From: Taibaiella sp.
GTDB lineage: Bacteria; Bacteroidota; Bacteroidia; Chitinophagales; Chitinophagaceae
Reading direction: 5' to 3'
Length of the DNA: 64,000 nt
Assembly (NCBI GenBank): GCA_019638495.1
Contig: JAHBTQ010000003.1
Span: 414,967 to 478,966, forward strand
Of the stretch, positions 7,452 through 13,306 are shown one piece after another. A model generated the notes under the pieces. That model was not told the DNA's origin and searched no databases. It saw only the letters and a program-made list of their open reading frames with translations. Both the position numbers and the translations under genes were made by a program. Position 1 is the first letter of the stretch, and each line of letters opens with the position of its first letter.

Positions 7452-7491
7452 TTTGTTTTGGTTTTTGTTGTTAAGAAATAGAAACGAGTTA

Positions 7492-7517
7492 AGCCGCTAC
7501 CTGTGAGAGTAGCGGCT
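7492..7517 (-). terminator. Hairpin between transposase and the 122-aa passenger gene
   Basis: A 9-bp perfect stem (agccgctac/gtagcggct) with an 8-nt loop lies 24 bp beyond the transposase stop. Its T-tract is weak, so some read-through into the 122-aa gene is possible. Confidence 0.6.
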
Positions 7518-7540
7518 GTGAATGATTTGATGTGTGGGAG

Positions 7541-8572
7541 TTACTTCTTACCTATGAGTTGTTTGTAGGTAAGCCGTGGGGTGTTGGACTGCTGCAATGT
7601 AAGGTCGAAACGTGGCTTGTCTTTTAGCCTGAAATTGTTGTACCTGAATGCGTTTTCGTTGGCGTATGCTTGCAGGTGTTTTCGGCTCATAACGTGGTAG
7701 ATACCCATGTTGCTGCGTTTTAGCCATGTCCAAAATCCTTCGAGGTCATTGGTCGTGTTACCTGCCTGGTCAACGTATTGCTTTGCCCGATGGTCAATTA
7801 CACGGTGGTCATATTTGGCGTTCAGTCCGTGATATGCCATCCATTCATCTGATACCACTATGCTGCCATCTTTGACGTGTTTATTGATGATGGGCTTTAG
7901 TGTTTCCCCTTGCGTGTTGGGAACAACCTTGCACTTTACTACGGCTGTTTTGTGATAGATTGTTTCCTTTACAATCTTGCCCGGTATTACTTTGTGTGGT
8001 CGCTCGATCACTTCCTTTACTGGTTGTTGCAGCATACCCAAAACAGGCGTTTTGTCAATGAAAGCCCTGCCTTGTGAGTGCGGCACTTTCTTATCGTGGT
8101 GCCTGTTTTTATTCTTTCCGCCTACGAAACTTTCATCGAGTTGTACGGTGCCATCCATCTGCGCTTCTTCATCGGTAACGCCCATTACTTTGCGTATTCG
8201 ATGGAGCATGAACCAACAGGTTTTTTGTGTCAGTCCTAAATCCCGATGCAGTTGTAGTGAGCTTATCCCCTTTTTGTGAGCCTGAAACAGGAAGATGGCT
8301 ATAAACCATTTGCGATATGGGATGTGAGAGCCTTCAAAGATGGTTCCTATTGCTACTGTGTAGCGTTTTTTGCAGTCTTTGCATTTGTATTGCCCTTTGA
8401 ACTCGCCTTTGGTGGTCAGCTTGTAATGTTCTTTACACTGGCAGATGGGGCAAGTGGGTATTCCGTTCCAAAGTATTTGTTCAAGGTAAAGACGGCAGGC
8501 GGTATCGTCAGGCAGTGCCGATAGCATTTCAAAGAAAGTATTGAAGTTTGATACTGCAACTATTTCTTTCAT
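7541..8572 (-). CDS. IS1595-family (ISXO2-like) DDE transposase
   Basis: The protein has an N-terminal zinc ribbon (CPICQC...YKCKDCKKRY, about residues 42-70), then the family's GTIFEGSHIPYRKWF block. The DDE core follows: first Asp in VQLDESFVGGKNK, second in IVVSDEWMAYHGL, and the late acidic residue in NDLEGFWTWLKRSNMG. ATG at 8570-8572 (343 aa) is chosen because MKEIVAVSNF..F matches the usual short lead before the zinc ribbon; a TTG at 8611 would add 13 unusual residues. It cuts the 24-bp ends and makes 8-bp target duplications. No frameshift or internal stop. Confidence 0.95.
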   Translation of the reverse strand: MKEIVAVSNFNTFFEMLSALPDDTACRLYLEQILWNGIPTCPICQCKEHYKLTTKGEFKGQYKCKDCKKRYTVAIGTIFEGSHIPYRKWFIAIFLFQAHKKGISSLQLHRDLGLTQKTCWFMLHRIRKVMGVTDEEAQMDGTVQLDESFVGGKNKNRHHDKKVPHSQGRAFIDKTPVLGMLQQPVKEVIERPHKVIPGKIVKETIYHKTAVVKCKVVPNTQGETLKPIINKHVKDGSIVVSDEWMAYHGLNAKYDHRVIDHRAKQYVDQAGNTTNDLEGFWTWLKRSNMGIYHVMSRKHLQAYANENAFRYNNFRLKDKPRFDLTLQQSNTPRLTYKQLIGKK

Positions 8573-8621
8573 GTATAATGTGCATTTAGGAAATGAAGAT
8601 AAAGAGAACAAAGGATAAATA

Positions 8622-8641
8622 CCGCCTGCCGAAACAGGCGG
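8622..8641 (-). terminator. Hairpin between the acidic passenger gene and the transposase
   Basis: A 7-bp stem (ccgcctg/caggcgg) with a 6-nt loop begins six bp after the stop of the 142-aa gene and lies upstream of the transposase start. It would limit read-through into the transposase and so keep transposition low. Confidence 0.6.
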
Positions 8642-8646
8642 TTGTG

Positions 8647-9075
8647 TTATTCTTCATCGTCATTTTCCGCTACTTCCAGTATGAAGTCTATAATTTCTTG
8701 TTCGTTATCCCGGACACACTCGCTTAACAGGTTGCGGAATCCTCTTGGACGGCGTTCCTCTGCATCATCATCCCATTCTTCTGTTTCCTCGTTATAATCA
8801 CCGTCCATGTCGCCATCTTCTGAATTGTAGTCGTCAATAGCCATGCTGTCGGTAGTTGTGGTGCTGATAGTTAGTTTCCGCTCGTTGAGTTCAAGTTCAA
8901 CGGCAATGCGCCAGTGTCCGTATCCCGATACGGTTTTGCTCAGGTGCCACAATGATATTGTAACTTCCTTGTCGAAGTTAAATTGAGGGTCAATGCTGAT
9001 GTCATTGAACATTGCAGATACAGCCTCGTTGCTGATGTAGTTATTGTAGTTGTTAATGAATACTGTATTTTTCAT
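8647..9075 (-). CDS. Highly acidic protein (142 aa), transposon passenger
   Basis: The N-terminal half looks like a beta-rich fold (ISLWHLSKTVSGYGHWRIAV). The middle is an extreme acidic run (about residues 80-107, nearly all Asp, Glu, Asn and Gly), followed by a helix and an acidic C-terminus ENDDEE. It lies upstream of the transposase on the same strand, insulated by hairpins on both sides. Strong negative charge is typical of DNA mimics that block restriction or nucleases, but also of chaperone-like or metal-binding tails. No known family recognised. Confidence 0.65.
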   Translation of the reverse strand: MKNTVFINNYNNYISNEAVSAMFNDISIDPQFNFDKEVTISLWHLSKTVSGYGHWRIAVELELNERKLTISTTTTDSMAIDDYNSEDGDMDGDYNEETEEWDDDAEERRPRGFRNLLSECVRDNEQEIIDFILEVAENDDEE

Positions 9076-9102
9076 ACGTTTGTTTTTTGAAGTTTTTGGA
9101 AT

Positions 9103-9125
9103 AAAAAAACCGCTCGATTGAGCGG
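9103..9125 (-). terminator. Strong inward-facing terminator near the right end of the transposon
   Basis: On the minus strand, ccgctc-loop-gagcgg is followed by seven T residues (9109-9103). It faces into the element from the right terminal repeat, so it would stop outside transcripts before they reach the acidic gene and the transposase. Protection from read-in transcription is a known feature of several transposons. Confidence 0.8.
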
Positions 9126-9156
9126 CGTGCGGAAATGTTATGTATTATTGTTATTC

Positions 9157-9186
9157 TTGGTACACTAAACTATATAGTTACCTTCA
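9157..9186 (+). promoter_or_regulatory. Possible hybrid promoter made by the transposon end and its target site
   Basis: TTG at 9157-9159 and TAccTTCA at 9179-9186 are 19 bp apart, close to the Bacteroidota consensus TTTG-N19-TAnnTTTG. The TAcc part is the last bases of the right terminal repeat and TTCA is target sequence. It points outward at the paralogue gene whose ATG is at 9197. Start of transcription would be only a few bases before the ATG. Confidence 0.45.
9159..9182 (-). repeat. Right terminal inverted repeat of the IS1595 element
   Basis: All 24 bases are the reverse complement of 5482-5505. Confidence 0.95.
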
Positions 9187-9190
9187 TTTT
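9183..9190 (+). repeat. Target-site duplication, right copy (ttcatttt)
   Basis: Identical to 5474-5481. Removing one copy plus the element rejoins ctatattcatttttaagtc to the ATG at 9197, restoring the same 10-nt spacing from ctatattca to the start codon that paralogue A has. Confidence 0.93.
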
Positions 9191-9196
9191 TAAGTC

Positions 9197-10009
9197 ATGA
9201 TTATTCGTAAGAAAAGGCAAAACAGATTTTGGGCATCAATTGTCGTCAGATTTGTCCATCTACTGCTACTTTGTTCTATTGCGCATATTGCATCAGGCCA
9301 AAACGATGGAGAGCAATTTATTGACGAAGATGCGACACACAAAACCAAAGTGGTGTATAAGGGGGGCGTCTGTGTGCTTAAGGAGCGATTACTCAAAACG
9401 GATACCGGCTATCTTACTGATGGCATTAGAGAGCAAGTGCTGAATGATGGGAGGAGGATAGTTGAGTTTTATAAAGCTGATGTAAGGGATAGTGTCTTCC
9501 TATCGTACTATCCGTCAGGTATCCTACAACTGAAAATGAACGTTTACCGAGGAAATGTTATAGGGCCAATGGAAGGGTATTCCTCCAACGGTAAATTGGA
9601 AGCGTTTGCATGGTTTACCGACCCGGTAGTCTCAGGTAGAAAGCCGAAAGCCGATTGGACAATCGCATTCGACAGTACGAGAAACGTCATTCGAACAGAT
9701 GGTCACCCGGTACTCTCTGCCCAAATGAGCCACATTGGCTTAGAGGGTAAAGATTCTGTTGCGCTTGCTTTCCTTTTTGCTTCTGCTCCTGATTCTATGA
9801 ACATGACAGCATTGATAAGTATGCAGCATCAGGGGCAAAGGACAGTTGATACTTTTAGTTCTTTCATTGAGCTTCCCGCAATGAAGATGAAGGTTCTGCG
9901 GCCGGTATTTCCATACTATGAAGATGCGGAGTACTCGAGTATCTACTTATTGCTGGATAAAAGGAACAATATTCTGGTGAGCGATACGGTAATAGTGGAA
10001 CACAGATAG
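9197..10009 (+). CDS. Secreted protein of unknown function, paralogue B of the tandem pair
   Basis: The 270-residue protein is homologous end to end with that at 4601-5410 (shared DEDATH.T.VVYK.GV, ERLLKTDTGY, DTFSSFIELP.MKM and C-terminal VSDT). Its signal peptide ends HIASGQ instead of LLACGQ. The lipobox cysteine is therefore replaced by Ser, and this copy should be released by signal peptidase I rather than lipid anchored. The gene starts 14 bp after the transposon, so its original promoter now lies on the far side of the insertion. The coding frame is intact. Function unknown. Confidence 0.8.
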   Translation: MIIRKKRQNRFWASIVVRFVHLLLLCSIAHIASGQNDGEQFIDEDATHKTKVVYKGGVCVLKERLLKTDTGYLTDGIREQVLNDGRRIVEFYKADVRDSVFLSYYPSGILQLKMNVYRGNVIGPMEGYSSNGKLEAFAWFTDPVVSGRKPKADWTIAFDSTRNVIRTDGHPVLSAQMSHIGLEGKDSVALAFLFASAPDSMNMTALISMQHQGQRTVDTFSSFIELPAMKMKVLRPVFPYYEDAEYSSIYLLLDKRNNILVSDTVIVEHR

Positions 10010-10206
10010 GGACAATTTTCCGTCTGCGCCGCGTCTCTTCAGCATAGCCAGCGTGTAGCAAGGACCCGGCGGTATAATAACACCTGCCTCAAAGTATCGC
10101 CGCACGGCATACAGATACGAACTTCGTTACACCTATTTATCTTTGACTAGCTCGTGGCTGTTCGTGAAGAATACTAACCAGCAACTGAAAAAGAAACCAT
10201 GAAAAT

Positions 10207-10659
10207 ATGCACTACTGTAAGGAGATAGTCCGTCAGATTGATGTAGTAAACCAAGTACTGATAGAATTGAATGTCCTACCATTATTTGACAATGTGGATT
10301 TTTTTATTGACGAATTATCATTTGAAAACTATTTATCGCTGACTTATAGAGGTTGGGGTAAGATCGGCTATAATTTCCGTTTTAGTTTAGATGGATTTGA
10401 GATGGATATCGACCGAGCAAAAGAAGTCTTTTTTATAAAGTTGGACGATCTTGATAAGTCTTATTCTGAATTGCGAGATTTCTTGTTTATGTTGTTTAGA
10501 TCAAGAATTGTAGTTGAGTATTGCGGCGAGAGTTATACAAAAGTTATTTTCATTGATACGGCTACTGCTAAATCTGTTGGCTCTATCAAATTTGTGTGCG
10601 GTTGGTACTTAAAATTAAATTGTACATCTAAGGAGTATCCGCCAATCTCTTGCGATTAG
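10207..10659 (+). CDS. Hypothetical soluble protein (150 aa)
   Basis: There is no signal peptide or membrane segment. The protein is acidic and rich in Phe, Leu, Asp and Tyr (FENYLSLTYRGWGKIGYNF; ELRDFLFMLFRSRIVVEY). Its lower GC and different codon use from the 11-kb genes suggest transfer. Size and composition recall immunity proteins of polymorphic toxins, but no toxin is next to it and no known motif is visible. A GGAG at about 10221 is inside the frame; no clear ribosome-binding site precedes the ATG. Confidence 0.6.
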   Translation: MHYCKEIVRQIDVVNQVLIELNVLPLFDNVDFFIDELSFENYLSLTYRGWGKIGYNFRFSLDGFEMDIDRAKEVFFIKLDDLDKSYSELRDFLFMLFRSRIVVEYCGESYTKVIFIDTATAKSVGSIKFVCGWYLKLNCTSKEYPPISCD

Positions 10660-10672
10660 TGTTTTCCTCGTT

Positions 10673-10702
10673 GTTCCTGATGTTCCGCAGAGCATCAGGA
10701 AC
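10673..10702. terminator. Terminator after the 150-aa gene
   Basis: A 10-bp perfect stem (gttcctgatg/catcaggaac) is followed by TTATTAT, 14 bp after the stop codon. Confidence 0.8.
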
Positions 10703-11306
10703 TTATTATAAGACGCCTTTCTGCGAACGGAATTCGGAGTTCGCTTGACAATAAATAGTACTAAAGATCTTTCCCTCCACCAAAAGATATGCACAATTTC
10801 CCTCCTTCAGCGCCAAATGAAAAACGCCCGTTTTACCTTTGTGTCGCAAAGCTTGTTTTTCGAGTTTAAGAGCCTTCGGATTTCAAATACAATAGGGAGT
10901 ACAGTCACGTGAGTACTCTGCGGCCATACAAATCCTTAAATCCTTAAACTTGCCCGACGCGGAGAGTCCTATGAATCAAGGTTCAACCTCTTAGCAACTC
11001 TTAGCAATTCTCAGCAGTTTTTACGCAACGTTTAGCAATTTTTAGAAGCTAGTAGAAGTGTTTAGAAATTAAAAAATAATAGCATAATCAATACAGGAGC
11101 GCATTACAGCCAGCTGAAAAATACAAAAAGCCGGAAAAAACGAAATTCGGGTATAATATACCCTCACCGCATGGGTTTTTGCCTTTTTGGAAATTGTCCA
11201 TTGTCCATTGTCCTTTGGGATTTGGGATTTGGGATTTGGGATTTGGGATTTGGGATTTTAACATTGGAATATAAGAATAAAATTAGGGACTCCTAATTTT
11301 TGTATT
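10703..11306. other. Repeat-rich intergenic region before the Nramp gene
   Basis: No gene is seen. The stretch holds loosely repeated (c/t)ttagcaa(c/t)t words near 10990-11070, then two adjacent heptamer arrays (11193-11213 and 11217-11258), and AT-rich DNA up to the promoter of the transporter. Confidence 0.6.
11193..11258 (+). repeat. Two neighbouring 7-bp tandem arrays
   Basis: ATTGTCC occurs three times (11193-11213). GGGATTT follows six times without error (11217-11258). The unit length of seven is the same. Such arrays can change copy number by slippage; they lie about 50 bp upstream of the transporter promoter. Confidence 0.9.
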
Positions 11307-11314
11307 TAGCTTTG
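11307..11314 (+). promoter_or_regulatory. Bacteroidota -7 element (TAgcTTTG) of the Nramp gene
   Basis: A perfect TAnnTTTG match ends eight bp before the ATG at 11323. The transcript would have a very short leader. Confidence 0.6.
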
Positions 11315-11322
11315 CCGCGCAA

Positions 11323-13197
11323 ATGAGCCAATCCGGCATAGAAAATTCACTTAGCGAGGTGCATGGGCAGGTAAATCCTGCTGCTGCCAAGGGGCGTTGG
11401 AAGAAGGTGTTCGCCTTCTTTGGGCCTGCCTACCTGGTAAGCGTGGGTTACATGGACCCCGGCAACTGGGCTACGGACCTGGCAGGCGGCAGCAAGTTTG
11501 GCTATGCGCTCATCTGGGTGCTACTCATGAGCAATGTGATGGCCCTGCTGCTGCAGTCGCTTAGTGCACGGCTGGGCATAGTGCAGGGCCGCGACCTGGC
11601 GCAATGCAACAGGGAGGTTTATCCCCGCGCAGTCAATTTCGTACTCTACATACTGGCGGAGATAGCCATCGCCGCCTGCGACCTGGCAGAGGTGCTTGGC
11701 ATGGCCATAGGGCTCAATCTGCTATTCCATATGCCGTTGTTGTGGGGTGTGCTCATTTCTTTGTTTGATACTGTGCTGCTGCTCTACCTGCAGCGGCTGG
11801 GCATGCGTAAGCTGGAGGCGTTCATCATTACCCTCGTAGCTATTATAGGTGGCTGCTTCCTGGTAGAGATGTTTTTTGCCAAACCCGATCTTGGTGACGT
11901 CGTAAAAGGCTTTGCACCATCTTTGCCTGGAGAGGGGGCGCTGTTCATTGCCATTGGCATCATAGGCGCCACAGTAATGCCGCACAACCTATACCTCCAC
12001 TCTGCACTGGTGCAGACACGTAAGATAGGCCGCGACCCGGCATCCATTAAGCGTGCCATAAAGCTCAATAATATTGACAGCGCCATAGCGCTGAATATGG
12101 CCTTCTTCGTAAATGCAGCTATCCTCGTGCTGGCAGGAGCGGTGTTCTACACGGCAGGCCTGCACGAGGTGGCTTCCCTGCAGGATGCGCATAAACTGCT
12201 GGCCCCGCTACTGGGCAATAAGTTTGCCCCCGCACTCTTCGCCATAGCGCTGATAGCCGCTGGTCAAAGCTCTACCGTAACAGGCACACTGGCAGGACAG
12301 ATAGTGATGGAAGGCTACCTGCGCCTGCGCATCAACCCCGCGCTGCGCCGCCTTATTACGCGGCTATTGGCCATTGTGCCGGCAGTGATAGTGCTCTTCG
12401 TTTGGGGCGAGGGCATGGTAGATGAGATGCTCATCTTCAGCCAGGTGCTGCTGAGCATGCAGCTTGCATTTGCTGTTGTTCCGCTCATACACTTTGTGAG
12501 CGACAGGAAGAAGATGGGCGAGTTTGCCATAAAGCCGTTTACGAAGCTGGCAGCATGGGCTATAGCTGCCGTTATCATAGTGCTGAACCTGAAACTGTTC
12601 GGTGAAAGCGTGGCAGAGTGGATGCGTGGCACGGACAATTTATGGGTGCAAGGGCTGGTGGTTTTGTTTGTGGTCTTCATTGGGGTAGTGCTGCTCATCA
12701 CCATTGTTTACCCGCTGATATTGCAGCGGCGCGAGGCCAACATCAGCGTGCATGAGAATATCAAGGCGACGGTAGAGGAGGCGGCAGCACCATTCAGGAA
12801 GATAGCCCTGGCGCTGGACTTCAGCGACAATGACCGCTACGTACTGCAATACGGTCTGCACCTCAATATGCACGAGGCATCCTTTGTACTGATACATGTG
12901 GTAGAGAGTGCATCAGCCCGCATAATGGGCAGCGACGCCCACGATTACGAAACCCGCAAGGACCAGGCAAACCTGGACAAGTACGTGCAGATGATGGAGG
13001 CACAAGGCTACAAAGCTACCGGCCTCCTTGGCTATAAAGACCGTGCGGCAGAGATAGCTCGCCTGGTGAACGAAACCGGCTGCGACTTGCTGATAATAGG
13101 TAGCCATGGCCATGGTGCGGCAAAGGACATCCTGTACGGCGAAACGGTAAACACCGTGCGCCACCTGGTGAAGATACCGGTGTTTATTGCGCGGTAA
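11323..13197 (+). CDS. Nramp-family divalent metal transporter fused to a C-terminal UspA domain
   Basis: Residues about 30-475 form an 11-12-helix Nramp transporter with the metal-site motifs GYMDPGNW (about residues 42-49, helix 1) and VMPHNLYLHSALV (helix 6), including the metal-binding Asp, Asn and Met. These proteins import Mn2+ or Fe2+ with protons. From about residue 490 to the end there is a universal-stress-protein domain (FRKIALALDFSD at its start, IIGSHGHGAAKDILYGETV near its end) with the ATP-binding G-x2-G-x9-G-(S/T)-like pattern. At 624 residues it is about 200 longer than plain MntH. The UspA part probably senses nucleotide or stress and modulates transport (inference). Confidence 0.93.
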   Translation: MSQSGIENSLSEVHGQVNPAAAKGRWKKVFAFFGPAYLVSVGYMDPGNWATDLAGGSKFGYALIWVLLMSNVMALLLQSLSARLGIVQGRDLAQCNREVYPRAVNFVLYILAEIAIAACDLAEVLGMAIGLNLLFHMPLLWGVLISLFDTVLLLYLQRLGMRKLEAFIITLVAIIGGCFLVEMFFAKPDLGDVVKGFAPSLPGEGALFIAIGIIGATVMPHNLYLHSALVQTRKIGRDPASIKRAIKLNNIDSAIALNMAFFVNAAILVLAGAVFYTAGLHEVASLQDAHKLLAPLLGNKFAPALFAIALIAAGQSSTVTGTLAGQIVMEGYLRLRINPALRRLITRLLAIVPAVIVLFVWGEGMVDEMLIFSQVLLSMQLAFAVVPLIHFVSDRKKMGEFAIKPFTKLAAWAIAAVIIVLNLKLFGESVAEWMRGTDNLWVQGLVVLFVVFIGVVLLITIVYPLILQRREANISVHENIKATVEEAAAPFRKIALALDFSDNDRYVLQYGLHLNMHEASFVLIHVVESASARIMGSDAHDYETRKDQANLDKYVQMMEAQGYKATGLLGYKDRAAEIARLVNETGCDLLIIGSHGHGAAKDILYGETVNTVRHLVKIPVFIAR

Positions 13198-13306
13198 GAA
13201 CCTCACCCCGTCCCTCTCCAAAAAGAGAGGGTGAGACCGAATGAGCGTTGAGGACTTCCTTTTTTGAAACTACCGCCTACTGCATTACTTTGCGGCACAA
13301 TTCATT

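Larger units (their letters stand above)
5482..9182. mobile_element. IS1595-family transposon with passenger genes, complete (3701 bp)
   Basis: Both ends are defined by 24-bp perfect inverted repeats (5482-5505 and 9159-9182) flanked by an 8-bp direct duplication. Inside are a zinc-finger plus DDE transposase of the IS1595/ISXO2 type (7541-8572) and six further ORFs: a 49-aa basic protein, a lipoprotein, a four-helix membrane protein, a small soluble protein, a 122-aa protein and an acidic 142-aa protein. Several strong hairpins separate them. The IS1595 family is known to include members with cargo, so the architecture fits; the cargo itself is not one I recognise. Nothing is visibly broken, so the element may still be active. 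Confidence 0.94.

Noticed and set aside
11193..11258. CRISPR-like short repeats
   Set aside because: The units are 7 bp with no unique spacers, so this is a tandem microsatellite rather than a CRISPR array.
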